Assembly (NCBI GenBank): GCA_020632575.1
Contig: JACKFH010000002.1
Coordinates: 325,968-389,967, forward strand
Length of the DNA stretch: 64,000 bases
Direction: 5' to 3'
From: Candidatus Omnitrophota bacterium
GTDB taxonomy: Bacteria > Hinthialibacterota > Hinthialibacteria > OLB16
How positions within the stretch are numbered: the first letter of the stretch is position 1; each line of letters begins with the position of its first letter. Shown here piece after piece: positions 52,028 to 61,623 of this stretch. The notes beneath the pieces were generated by a model. The model was given only the letters and a program-made list of their open reading frames with translations, did no database searches and was not told where the DNA came from. The translations under genes and the position numbers were made by a program.

Positions 52028-53111
52028 GAACGCGGTTGAACCAAGGACCGCTCCCAAACCTCAACCCATGCGGGTTTCCCGCTCAGGGCGCAAACCGATC
52101 CTCGCGGTCACCCTCGGGGACGCCGCCGGAGTCGGTCCCGAACTTTGCCTCCATCTCCTCAATCGCGTTGCCGAGGAGGAACTCCCCTACCATGTCGCGG
52201 TGATCGGCGATATTGAAATCCTGCTCCGTGTTTCGGCCGAGATGGACCGCGACTTTCGTCCGCATGTCCTGGTGCGAGAGGAGTTTGAGGAGACCGAGGA
52301 AAAGGCGAAACTTTTCAAACAACATGGCTCCTTCGTGATCGACACCCCATGGCTCAAGGATAAGAACGTGGAACCGGGTTGTGTCCAAAAGACGTGCGGC
52401 AAGGCGGCTGGCGAATTCATTCGGTATGCTGTGGAGGGAGTTTTGGCCGGAACCTTCGATGGCATCCTCACCGCTCCCATCAACAAAGAATCTCTTCACC
52501 TCGGTGGTTTCAATTTCCCGGGGCACACCGAAATGTTGGCCTCGCTGGCGGGGGTTTCCGGCGAGGAGGCGATGCTTCTTTTCAGCGAAAAAATCTCGGT
52601 GGGATTCGCCACCCTTCACACCGCCCTTTTCAACGCCTGCGCCCAACTTCGGTCGGAGGAGATTGTCCGTGTCGGGCTGTTGATGAATCGAACCCTCGAA
52701 CGCCTTTATTCGAGACCGGTCCGACTCGGGGTTCTGGCGTTGAACCCCCATGCAGGTGAAAGCGGACTCTTCGGCCGTGAGGAGATCGAGATCATCCAAC
52801 CCGCCATCGCGGCGCTGGAGCGGGAGGGAGTCATGGCGGATGGCCCCTTGGTTCCCGACGCCGCCTTTGTCCCCAATGTCCTTCACCGGTTCGATGGTTT
52901 CTTGTGCATGTACCACGATCAGGGTTCGATTCCCTTTAAGATGTTGTCCTTCGATGAGGGGGTCAACCTGACCATGGGATTGCCGTTCATCCGCACAAGC
53001 CCGGATCATGGGACCGCTTTCGATATTGCCTGGCAGGGGATCGCCTCGCCCTCGAGTTTTTTCGCGGCCGCCGACCTTGCCGGGAGATTGATGCGATCCG
53101 ATGAGAATTAA
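52014..53111 (+). CDS. pdxA: 4-hydroxythreonine-4-phosphate dehydrogenase
   Basis: The 365-residue PdxA oxidises 4-phosphohydroxy-L-threonine in pyridoxal phosphate synthesis. Features are LAVTLGDAAGVGPELCLHLL at the NAD site, the metal-binding histidines in FNFPGHTEMLASLAG and LNPHAGESGLFGREE, and CMYHDQGSIPFKM. The first 30 residues (acidic, Pro-rich) are longer than usual. It overlaps mobBA by 14 bases and the next gene by 11, so the four genes are translated as one unit. Confidence 0.95.
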   Translation: MSTTENAVEPRTAPKPQPMRVSRSGRKPILAVTLGDAAGVGPELCLHLLNRVAEEELPYHVAVIGDIEILLRVSAEMDRDFRPHVLVREEFEETEEKAKLFKQHGSFVIDTPWLKDKNVEPGCVQKTCGKAAGEFIRYAVEGVLAGTFDGILTAPINKESLHLGGFNFPGHTEMLASLAGVSGEEAMLLFSEKISVGFATLHTALFNACAQLRSEEIVRVGLLMNRTLERLYSRPVRLGVLALNPHAGESGLFGREEIEIIQPAIAALEREGVMADGPLVPDAAFVPNVLHRFDGFLCMYHDQGSIPFKMLSFDEGVNLTMGLPFIRTSPDHGTAFDIAWQGIASPSSFFAAADLAGRLMRSDEN

Positions 53112-55632
53112 ATGGCGCCCTCTCGCGCTTGTCGTGTGGGGGATTCTCTTCGTATCGATCGCGGTGGCGGTATTTGGTTTAAAAGCCTTCGGTAGCCTCG
53201 GGTTCAACTCCTTCTTCCACGGCGTGCGGGAGACTCCTTATCTTTGGCTCTCGCTCCTTCAGTCGGTCGGACAGGTTCTCCTCCTTTTGGGATCTCTTTA
53301 TGTCACTCACTCATGGCGTTTTATTTCGAAACGAGTCTCATTCATCGATTTCACCCTGATGGTTTGGCCATCCCTTTGCGGGTTATGGCTGACACTCAAG
53401 CGCTTTGCTTTCTCCTCCTTCGGAGTAGATGGCTTGATGGTCGTCGAACCCCTCCTGGTATCTGTGTTTTTCTCGATCTCTCTGACCGGATGCGGACTTC
53501 TTGTCAGCCGTGTCTTGGGTTTCATCACACCAGACGAAGCAAATCCATTAAAAAAATTTCTGATCGCTAACTTATTGGGGATCGTAGTCGTCTCGATTGT
53601 TTTGTTCTTAGCGGCGCTCTTAGGATTTTGGGAGCCGATTCACCTCTGGTTCCTTTTGGGGGCTTTCCTGATACTCGCTCTCTTCGGCCTCTTCCCGGAG
53701 CGGGCATCCTCTGTTTCCGGCGAGACGCCTCCTTCAAAAGAGGTGAGGTCTTGGCTCCGCGATCCCTCTTTTTATGCGTGGGGATTGGTTTTGGTCCTCC
53801 TCTTTGGCGTCTTTCAATTGGGGTGGCTGCCGCCGGATGACTCCGATGAACTTCGTTATCACCTGACGCTACCGAAACGATATCTGGAGGCGGGTCAATT
53901 CGTGGTTCTTCCTGACCAACTCTTCTCTTTCTTCCCGACCGGGATGGAGATGCTAATGGGGCTTCCGCTCTCTCTCGATTGGCTTCGTCCTGAGGAGCTT
54001 CGTCAGGGGCTGATCGGCGGGGGGAAGTTTATCCACGCCTACATGGCTTACCTCTGTGTGATACTTCTCGTGGTCTGGCATCGCGACTTAGGGGATTCGG
54101 AGGAAAGTCCATCGCTCGATTCCTTGCCGCCTCTTCTTTTCCTTTCGATTCCATTCGTCCCCATCCTGGCCTCTTGGGCTTTTGTGGATTTCGGTTCGGC
54201 ATTGGGGTGGTTGGGGTCGGCCTATTTCGGCTGGCGATTCTTTTATCGGACCGGTTCGATTCACGATGCGGCGATGGCGGGGGTCGCACTGGGTTGGTCT
54301 CTGATGGTGAAGTACACCGGTTTGGCTTGGTGTGTCATCTTCGGGGTCGCTTGGATTTTTTTATCGGCCATTCGGAAGAAATCCCCGGCTTCTCTCATTC
54401 CGATCGTTGTCATTCCCGCGGTCCTTTCCGCCCCCTGGCTTCTCAACAATTGGATTCGCACCGGGAATCCTTTCGCGCCATTGCTGTCGGGGATGTTTGG
54501 TTTCGGGTTCGATCCAGTCCAGAAAGCCTTTTACGATTGGCACGCGGGGATGAAGGGGGATCTGAATGGTTTTCGCCACCTCTCCTTTGGGGCGAAAGCG
54601 GTCGACCTCGTCCTGTTGCCCTTCCGCGCCGCGCTTCAGCCCGAGAGAGTTGAGAACAATCCGATTGGAGGGCTTATCCCTCTGCTTTTGCCGGCTTTCA
54701 TCATGGGCATCTGGAAAAGGAAAAAAGGGATGGCCTGGATCGCCATTCTATCCCTGGGATGTTTTCTCCTTTGGGCGCTCACCTACCGGGACCCACGATT
54801 CGCAATCCCTCTGTGGGGGTTATACCTGCTGATTGGGTCCCTGGGTTTGAAAAAAACAATGGGTTCGATATCGGAATCGCATCGTCCCACATTTTCGTGG
54901 GTTGCGATTGCTCTCATCCTCATGTTGAGTGTCAACCAATCGGAGGAGCTCTTCCGCCGACTCTACGCTTTCGGACCCGCGATCGATTGTCGGATCGATC
55001 CGGAGGATTATCTTGCCCAACGCCTCCCCTCCATGCGAGCAGTCCGAGAGGTGGAACGGAGGCGCGAGGAGGAACCGATCAAACCGACCCTCCTGCTTCT
55101 TGGTCAAGAGCAATCCTATTACTTCGATTCCCCTGTTCGAGGGACCGACTACTTCGATGGCCCCTTTCTAGCCGGAGTCGCAAAAGAGGCCAGCGATGTC
55201 GTCGCGATTTCTCAACGACTGAAAGGGGAGGGAATCGATTGGGTTTTTATTAACCGTGAGACCTTGGAGGCTCACCCCGCCAACCGACTTCGAGGCCTGT
55301 GGTTCACCACCAACTCCGAGGAGGCTGTTCATTCCATCGAGCAAGTGAGCGCTGGCCAGCAACCCGACCTCGATCTAGAAAAGGCGGATGAGATTCCCGC
55401 GTTTCGCCGGATGCATGCGTGGCTCATCCGTCACCCCGGTTACAAAGAAGTCTCTCTTCAAACTGGACAACAACAAAATCGCCCACTCGTTGAAGAATAT
55501 CGCGATTGGTTGACATGGCCCGAGATGCGGGGCGTGACGGTGGCGGACCTGCCTCGGAGCCGTTATTCTCTTTTGGTTGGGGATCCCGAATGGCGATCTT
55601 CCGACGATTCCAGGAAAGGCGATGAAGAATAA
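53101..55632 (+). CDS. GT-C-type membrane glycosyltransferase-like protein
   Basis: The 843-residue protein has about 12-14 membrane helices in its first 620 residues. The first periplasmic loop after the fifth or sixth helix contains LPPDDSDELRYHLTLPKRYL, an acidic motif of the type used by PMT/ArnT-like GT-C enzymes to bind the lipid-linked donor. A C-terminal soluble part follows (residues about 620-843), with RLPSMRAVREVERRREEEPI. Such enzymes move a sugar from a polyprenyl donor to a protein or lipid outside. The gene overlaps pdxA by 11 bases. The acceptor is unknown. Confidence 0.65.
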   Translation: MRIKWRPLALVVWGILFVSIAVAVFGLKAFGSLGFNSFFHGVRETPYLWLSLLQSVGQVLLLLGSLYVTHSWRFISKRVSFIDFTLMVWPSLCGLWLTLKRFAFSSFGVDGLMVVEPLLVSVFFSISLTGCGLLVSRVLGFITPDEANPLKKFLIANLLGIVVVSIVLFLAALLGFWEPIHLWFLLGAFLILALFGLFPERASSVSGETPPSKEVRSWLRDPSFYAWGLVLVLLFGVFQLGWLPPDDSDELRYHLTLPKRYLEAGQFVVLPDQLFSFFPTGMEMLMGLPLSLDWLRPEELRQGLIGGGKFIHAYMAYLCVILLVVWHRDLGDSEESPSLDSLPPLLFLSIPFVPILASWAFVDFGSALGWLGSAYFGWRFFYRTGSIHDAAMAGVALGWSLMVKYTGLAWCVIFGVAWIFLSAIRKKSPASLIPIVVIPAVLSAPWLLNNWIRTGNPFAPLLSGMFGFGFDPVQKAFYDWHAGMKGDLNGFRHLSFGAKAVDLVLLPFRAALQPERVENNPIGGLIPLLLPAFIMGIWKRKKGMAWIAILSLGCFLLWALTYRDPRFAIPLWGLYLLIGSLGLKKTMGSISESHRPTFSWVAIALILMLSVNQSEELFRRLYAFGPAIDCRIDPEDYLAQRLPSMRAVREVERRREEEPIKPTLLLLGQEQSYYFDSPVRGTDYFDGPFLAGVAKEASDVVAISQRLKGEGIDWVFINRETLEAHPANRLRGLWFTTNSEEAVHSIEQVSAGQQPDLDLEKADEIPAFRRMHAWLIRHPGYKEVSLQTGQQQNRPLVEEYRDWLTWPEMRGVTVADLPRSRYSLLVGDPEWRSSDDSRKGDEE

Positions 55633-55635
55633 ACT

Positions 55636-56457
55636 ATGAATGGCAAAGACCTGAAACGAGCGATCAGAAACGGGGAGCGGGTCTATGGGACCTGTGTGGT
55701 CTCCATTTCCCCCCAATGGCCCGCCATGATCGCGGGAACCGGGCTCGATTTTGTATTCATCGACACCGAGCACATTCCCATCGACCGGACCGAACTCTCA
55801 TGGATGTGCCAAAACTTCTCCGCGCGGGGATTGGCCCCGATTGTCCGCATTCCTAAGCCCGATCCTTACTTGGCTTGTATGGTGCTGGATGGCGGAGCCC
55901 AGGGAGTGGTTGCTCCCTACATGGAGCGAGTGGCCCAAGCCAAGGAACTGTGCGGGGCCACCAAGTTTCGTCCTCTCAAAGGAGTGCGTCTGGATCGAGT
56001 TTTGTCCGGTGAGGAAGCGCTCGGGGAACCGTTGCAGTCCTACATTGGCAAGTTCAACGAGAACAATCTTTGCCTGATCAACATCGAAAGCGTCGAGGCG
56101 ATCGAATCCCTGGATAAACTTTTGGCGGTTCCCGATATTGATTGCCTCTTGGTCGGCCCCCACGATCTATCGATCAGCTTGGACATTCCCGAGGACTACC
56201 GCAATCCCAAATTCACCGAAGCGATGAAGTCCATCATCGATAAGGGCCGGGCCGCCGGGGTGGGTGTCGGTTTCCATTACTCATTCGGCATCGAAGAGGT
56301 CATGGACTGGATCCGTCTTGGCGCCAACTTCATCGTTTACAGCACCGATTTCTTCCTGGTGCGCGATGCTCTGGTGCGCGATGTGGGACAGCTGCGAGAA
56401 ACTTTTGGAGACTCGATTCATGGCAAAGGAGGCGAGGTGGGACCCGCGGCGATTTGA
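55636..56457 (+). CDS. HpcH/HpaI-family aldolase or lyase
   Basis: The 273-residue TIM-barrel enzyme is of the HpcH/HpaI type. Landmarks are FIDTEHIPIDRTELSWM, PIVRIPKPDPYLACMVLDGG, GVVAPYMERVAQAKEL, LINIESVEAIESL (metal-binding Glu) and CLLVGPHDLSISLDIP (metal-binding Asp). Family members cleave 2-keto-3-deoxy sugars or 4-hydroxy-2-oxo acids using a divalent metal. It starts 3 bases after the GT-C gene and is the last member of the mobBA-pdxA-GT series. The substrate is not determined by sequence. Confidence 0.85.
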   Translation: MNGKDLKRAIRNGERVYGTCVVSISPQWPAMIAGTGLDFVFIDTEHIPIDRTELSWMCQNFSARGLAPIVRIPKPDPYLACMVLDGGAQGVVAPYMERVAQAKELCGATKFRPLKGVRLDRVLSGEEALGEPLQSYIGKFNENNLCLINIESVEAIESLDKLLAVPDIDCLLVGPHDLSISLDIPEDYRNPKFTEAMKSIIDKGRAAGVGVGFHYSFGIEEVMDWIRLGANFIVYSTDFFLVRDALVRDVGQLRETFGDSIHGKGGEVGPAAI

Positions 56458-56714
56458 TTGCCCTGGGTAAAAGAATGATCGCCAACGTTAAATTTCAACG
56501 ATTGTTTTGGTTCCATTGGGAGGCCCGCTGGAAAGGCTCAGGCGATGTTTCGAGCCTGCGGGGTCGTTCTATTCGTCTTCACTTCCGAATAAGGCGCGCC
56601 AGTCTCTACGCCTTCCAGTTCCGCTGATCCTGCTCGGCCCGAAAGGGCTTGTCCAATTTCTTTTCTTGTTTAACTTTCCCGAAAATCTATTTCACTGCGG
56701 AGTCGTTGGGAAGA

Positions 56715-58097
56715 ATGAACGCGGTTCTTTGGGGAGTGCTCGCCTATATCCTGGTCCAACTGATCATCGGCTTGGTGGTTTCGAGGCGGATCCAAACCGA
56801 ATCGGATTATCTGCTCGCTGGCCGACAGTTCGGGTATGGCATGCTCACCATGACCCTGTTCGCCACCTGGTTCGGGGCGGAGACCTGCATCGGAGCCTCC
56901 GGCGAGGTCTACTCCGAGGGACTCGCGGGGGCGCGAATGGATCCGCTGGGATACTCCTTCTGCCTCATCTTCATGGGAATTTTCTTCGCGGTCCCCCTGT
57001 GGAATCGAAAGTGCACCACCCTGGCGGATGTTTTCCGAGACCGATTCTCTCCCGGAGTCGAGAAACTCGCGGTGATTCTGATGGCGCCGACCTCGATGAT
57101 GTGGGCCGCCGCGCAGATACGCGCGTTCGGATCGGTCATCTCCGCCTCCTCCGAACTCAGCCTCGAAATCACCATCACCCTTTCCGCATCGATGGTAATC
57201 ATCTACACGACGAGCGGGGGACTCTTGGCCGATGCGATCACCGACTTCATCCAAGGCATTGTGTTGATTTTCGGACTGCTTCTCTTGCTGGGCGTCGTGC
57301 TGTTCAAGTATGCGGCTGGAGACATTCCGCCCCCCTCGCCCGACCGATTCACCTTTCTCTACGCCGAGGAAAGTTCCGCCCTGGTTCAATTGGAGGGATG
57401 GACCATACCCATCATCGGGTCCGTCCTCTCGCAGGAATTGGTCGCTCGCATCCTCGCCGCGAGAACTCCGGTTCATGCCCGAAGAGCCTCTCTGATGTCC
57501 GCGGGATTGTACTTGTTGGTGGGGGCCATTCCTGTGCTTCTTGGATTATTCGGACCGGGGATTCTTCCCGGCCTGGAGGAGACCGAACAGTTTCTGCCCT
57601 CCTTGGCCAAGCAAATGCTTCCCACATTTCTCTATGTGATCTTTGCCGGGGCCCTCATCTCCGCCATCTTGTCGACTGTGGATAGCGCGCTCCTCGCGGC
57701 GGGGGCTCTGGTCTCACACAACCTGATCATTCCCTCGATGAAGTCTGGCGACGAGAAAGCAAAGCTGAGAGTGACACGAATATGCGTGTTCGTTTTCGGA
57801 CTGATGGCCTATTACCTGGCCTTGCACGCGGAAAGCGTCCATGACTTGGTGGAGGAGGCCAGCGCTTTTGGCAGCACCGGAATCTTTGTCGTGATCGTGT
57901 TCGGATTGTTCACCCGATATGGAAGTTGGATGACCGCGCTATGCACATTGGCTGCGGGTATTGGCGTGTATGTCCTCTTCGCCTACCACTACGAATCCGA
58001 GTTCCCCTATCTCATCTCCCTCTTCGCGGCCACGATCACCTATCTTTCGGTCGGTTTACTGGAGGGTCCGGTGCTCGAGGAGGAGAGAGCGACTTAG
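56715..58097 (+). CDS. Sodium:solute symporter family transporter
   Basis: About 460 residues and roughly 12-13 membrane helices of the SSS/LeuT-fold family. Motifs are DYLLAGRQFGYGMLTMTLFA (the SSS N-terminal signature), CIGASGEVYSEGLAGAR, YTTSGGLLADAITDFIQGIV and AISAILSTVDSAL-like ISAILSTVDSALLAAGAL near the middle. It couples Na+ entry to uptake of a sugar, amino acid or organic acid. The start is the ATG at 56715, because upstream in-frame sequence lacks a plausible helix. The gap of 257 bases from the aldolase gene suggests its own promoter. It converges with the RND gene. Confidence 0.85.
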   Translation: MNAVLWGVLAYILVQLIIGLVVSRRIQTESDYLLAGRQFGYGMLTMTLFATWFGAETCIGASGEVYSEGLAGARMDPLGYSFCLIFMGIFFAVPLWNRKCTTLADVFRDRFSPGVEKLAVILMAPTSMMWAAAQIRAFGSVISASSELSLEITITLSASMVIIYTTSGGLLADAITDFIQGIVLIFGLLLLLGVVLFKYAAGDIPPPSPDRFTFLYAEESSALVQLEGWTIPIIGSVLSQELVARILAARTPVHARRASLMSAGLYLLVGAIPVLLGLFGPGILPGLEETEQFLPSLAKQMLPTFLYVIFAGALISAILSTVDSALLAAGALVSHNLIIPSMKSGDEKAKLRVTRICVFVFGLMAYYLALHAESVHDLVEEASAFGSTGIFVVIVFGLFTRYGSWMTALCTLAAGIGVYVLFAYHYESEFPYLISLFAATITYLSVGLLEGPVLEEERAT

Positions 58098-58120
58098 CCG
58101 ACCTTCACCGACGCCTAGAT

Positions 58121-61100
58121 TTACTTGGCGATTTGGAGATCGGAGTCGGAATCCTCGACAAGCGAGCCTCGCATCGCGCGCACCTTCTCGCGAATCTTGA
58201 AGAGAAGACTGAGCACGATCGGGACAAGCACCAAAGTGAAGATGGTCGAAACCAACAGACCGCCCACCACCACCGATCCCAATCCACGATAGAGTTCGCT
58301 TCCCGAGCCGGGCATCAACACCAAGGGGAGCATGCCGCCCACCGAGGTCAACGTGCTCATCATGATCGGACGCACACGCGATCTGACCGACTCGGCGATC
58401 GCCTCGCGCGGGGTCATGGAGGCGTCGTATTCGCTGTTGTCATCCCCCTCGCCCAGGAAGTTCAGGGTCTGGTGAACGATCAGGATCGCGTTATTGACCA
58501 CAACCCCAGCCAAAATGACGAAGCCCAGAATGGTGAGCACGTCCATGTTTTGCACCGGAGTGTATCGGTCGAAAACGCTCCAATGGTGAACGATCGCCAA
58601 CCCTAGGAACCCTCCGAAAGTGGCCAGCGGTACGCTCACCATGATCACCAAGGGGTAGGACCAACTCTGGAAGAGAACCGCCATCAGCAGATAAACCGCC
58701 AGCAGCGCGAGGAAAAGCGAACTGGTGACTGTCCCGATAAATGTTCCATCCCCCAAGAGCGCCATCTTGATCTCATCCAAAGCGCCCGCCGATCCGGAAA
58801 GACCCACCTCCACATCCGGGCTGATCTTCCCTTCGTCGCGAAGCTCGGTCACCTGAGCGTTGACCTGATCGATCGCGTCCTGAAGCGGCATGCCTCGTGG
58901 CGGTGTGAATTGGAGAGTGACCGCCCGCTGACGGTTCACATGCTTGATCCGGTCGGGTTCGCGAATTCTCTCCACATTTGCGAGGCTCGCGAGATCGACG
59001 ATATGTCCATCCGGAGTCGCAAGCGGAGTCTGGAGGAGAGCATCGACCGGATGATCGGCAAGCGCCTGCGGAGTGATGATCTTCAGATCCTTGAGTTCCC
59101 CTTCGATTTGGAACTGGCGGGGCAAGAGCAGACCATCGGAATTGGCCTGGACCGCGTAACCCACATCGGTCCGCGTCATCCCCACATCGCGAAGACGTTC
59201 ATCCTCGGGAAACACTCGGAGTTCCGGGGTCGGAAGTTGAAAGTTCGAGGGTTCGGGGCTGACTGTGCCCATCCCGAATTTACCGACCATGGCGCCCATC
59301 ATACTTCCAGCCGAATGGATCACATTGTCGAGATCGCTGCCAGCCAGATCGACCTTCACCGCCGAGCCGGTCATACCGCCCACTCGGAAGAGCGGGACCT
59401 GAAATCCAAAATTGATTACATCGGGGGCGACCTCTCCCGCCGCCGCGTAGTTGAGCAGCGGCAGAGTGTCGATCACTCGTTTCTTGTCCTGAGAGACAGT
59501 GACATGGAAGACTCGTCCGCCAGCAGCCACGATGAAGTATTGGCTGATAGGTGGGGGAATGACCTTCTCGTCCGAACCGGGCGCGATGGGAAGCGGGATG
59601 CGATGATCCTCTTTCGGAGGGGGGCCGCCTCGCACCACCGATTCGATTTTGAACTGGTCGCCGGCGACCTCCCAGGCGGGACGGACCCGTTCCTCGAGAC
59701 GCTTGGCGATGTCGGTCATCTGATCGAGATTGTAGCCAGGAGGGGGGATCATGACCCCAAAGGTCACATTCCGATTCCCCTGCGGCAGGTAGTCGATCGG
59801 CGGGACCAACAACCAGATGCCGGTGATCGTGACAATAGTGAAGGCGGCGATGATCAAAATCTGGGCGGTCCAACTTCCCGAAGCCCGGTAGATCCCCTCT
59901 CCGACCAAGGAGGGCAACCGCATGGCCGAATGAATCCACGCCCCCATCGAAGAGAGGACGCCGCCACGGCCCAATCGATCCTCGCCCTCGAGGACCTTCT
60001 TTGGATCGCTCTTCTTTTTCTTGGGCGGTTTCAAAATCAGCGCCGCCGCCGATGGGATGACTGTGATGGAGACAATCAGACTCACCCCAACCGCCGCCAT
60101 GATGGCGAGACCGATATCGCGGAAGAGCTGCCCCGCCGTTTGCTGGATCAACAGCACCGGCAGGAAGACGATAAGAGTTGTCAGGGTCGAAGCGAGAACC
60201 GCGCCGCTCACCTCCTGCGTTCCCTCGATGGCAGCCTTGCGAACGGATTTGCCCATTTCAATATGACGGAAGATGTTCTCGATCACCACAATGGCGTTGT
60301 CGACCACCATCCCGACCGCGAAGGCCATGCCCGCCAGCGAAATGATGTTGATCGATCGACCCATCGCGACCAGCACCACCACCGCGGCGATGGTCGAAAT
60401 CGGGATTGCAATGGCGATGATCCCAATGGTTCGGATGGACCGCAAAAAGAGCAGCAGCGTGATCACGGCCAACAGCCCGCCTGCGTAAATGTTGGTGCGG
60501 ACCAGTTCTAAGGCGTCTTTCACATAAGTGGTGGAATCGTAGGTTTGGACGAGTTCGAGAGTCCCGTTGAGTCCGAGTTTCTTGGCCTGGAGGTCCAGCA
60601 GTCCGCCCGGAGCGTTGAGCTGCTCGACCTCGTTTTGGACCCGCTCCATGGTTTCCAGGAGGTTGCCCCCATGGGCGAGCTGCATATTGATGAACGGCAT
60701 CGTGTGGCCGCGGGCGCGCACAAACCCATCCGGCTCTTTCCAGGTCTCGACAATGTCGGCCACATCGCGCAGGTAGATGGGCCCGCTCTCCTCGCGGCGG
60801 ATCACCATCTTCTTCACGAAATCGACATCGCGGAACCGACCCACGGCACGGATACGGATATCATTCTTGCCCTCCGGCAACTTGCCACCGGAAAAGTTGT
60901 CGTTGGTCAGTTCGATCGATTGTTTGAGTTCGGAATAGGTGATACCGCGTTGAGCCAGAGCGACCGGATCGACTCGGATCTGAACCTCTTTTTCCCGCGC
61001 CCCTCGGATGCCCACTTGCGCGACCCCCGGGATGCGTTCGAGCCGGGGGCGGATTCGCTTCTCCATGAAATCGTAAAGGGTGGTCGGATCGAAATCGGGG

Positions 61101-61540
61101 TCGGTCGAAGAGAGCCCGATCCAGGCGATGTAATCGACCGACTCGGGGTCGACCCCCTCGATCTCCGGCTCGTCGACTCCCTCCGGATAAGAGGGGACTT
61201 CGCCGAGTTTCTGATCGACCTCGGCCATCGCGTCCTCAATATCGGTCCCGGTCTGGAATTGCATACGGATCTCGCCAGTCCCCGCCTGACTGATGCTGGT
61301 CATCGATTCAAGACCGGTGACATCCCCGAGCTTTTTCTCCTGCTCTTCGATCACATCGCTCTCGATCTCGAGAGCGGAGGCGTTCTCCCAACGAGTGGTG
61401 ACCGCGATGACCACCGAATCGACCACTGGGGTCATCCGGATGGGCACCTCGGTCAACGCGATAATGCCCGCGAGAACCGAGACGATGATGCCGACTGTGA
61501 CGGTGATCGGCTGGCGGACGGCAAGTTCAACGAGTTTCAC
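58121..61540 (-). CDS. RND-family efflux pump inner-membrane transporter
   Basis: The 1139-residue protein matches the HAE-type RND length and layout: 12 membrane helices and two large periplasmic loops. It opens with LAVRQPITVTVGIIVSVLAG, and TM4 carries GMVVDNAIVVIENI, whose Asp is part of the proton relay. Further signatures include ILAGVVVNNAILIVHQTL for the second half. It works with the adaptor encoded upstream and an outer-membrane channel, absent here, to expel drugs, metals or lipids. The cargo is not readable. It ends at a short acidic tail (SDLQIAK). Confidence 0.9.
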   Translation of the reverse strand: MKLVELAVRQPITVTVGIIVSVLAGIIALTEVPIRMTPVVDSVVIAVTTRWENASALEIESDVIEEQEKKLGDVTGLESMTSISQAGTGEIRMQFQTGTDIEDAMAEVDQKLGEVPSYPEGVDEPEIEGVDPESVDYIAWIGLSSTDPDFDPTTLYDFMEKRIRPRLERIPGVAQVGIRGAREKEVQIRVDPVALAQRGITYSELKQSIELTNDNFSGGKLPEGKNDIRIRAVGRFRDVDFVKKMVIRREESGPIYLRDVADIVETWKEPDGFVRARGHTMPFINMQLAHGGNLLETMERVQNEVEQLNAPGGLLDLQAKKLGLNGTLELVQTYDSTTYVKDALELVRTNIYAGGLLAVITLLLFLRSIRTIGIIAIAIPISTIAAVVVLVAMGRSINIISLAGMAFAVGMVVDNAIVVIENIFRHIEMGKSVRKAAIEGTQEVSGAVLASTLTTLIVFLPVLLIQQTAGQLFRDIGLAIMAAVGVSLIVSITVIPSAAALILKPPKKKKSDPKKVLEGEDRLGRGGVLSSMGAWIHSAMRLPSLVGEGIYRASGSWTAQILIIAAFTIVTITGIWLLVPPIDYLPQGNRNVTFGVMIPPPGYNLDQMTDIAKRLEERVRPAWEVAGDQFKIESVVRGGPPPKEDHRIPLPIAPGSDEKVIPPPISQYFIVAAGGRVFHVTVSQDKKRVIDTLPLLNYAAAGEVAPDVINFGFQVPLFRVGGMTGSAVKVDLAGSDLDNVIHSAGSMMGAMVGKFGMGTVSPEPSNFQLPTPELRVFPEDERLRDVGMTRTDVGYAVQANSDGLLLPRQFQIEGELKDLKIITPQALADHPVDALLQTPLATPDGHIVDLASLANVERIREPDRIKHVNRQRAVTLQFTPPRGMPLQDAIDQVNAQVTELRDEGKISPDVEVGLSGSAGALDEIKMALLGDGTFIGTVTSSLFLALLAVYLLMAVLFQSWSYPLVIMVSVPLATFGGFLGLAIVHHWSVFDRYTPVQNMDVLTILGFVILAGVVVNNAILIVHQTLNFLGEGDDNSEYDASMTPREAIAESVRSRVRPIMMSTLTSVGGMLPLVLMPGSGSELYRGLGSVVVGGLLVSTIFTLVLVPIVLSLLFKIREKVRAMRGSLVEDSDSDLQIAK

Positions 61541-61623
61541 TGCTGATAAACACCTTTCGGTACGGGCGGAGATTCGCTCCGCGAAGTTGCGAGATGAGAC
61601 CTACCGGTTGGAATGGATCTCCG

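Noticed and set aside
58910..60511. 533-residue plus-strand frame opposite the RND gene
   Set aside because: Antisense shadow of a gene with clear RND motifs; its product is a charged, patternless sequence.
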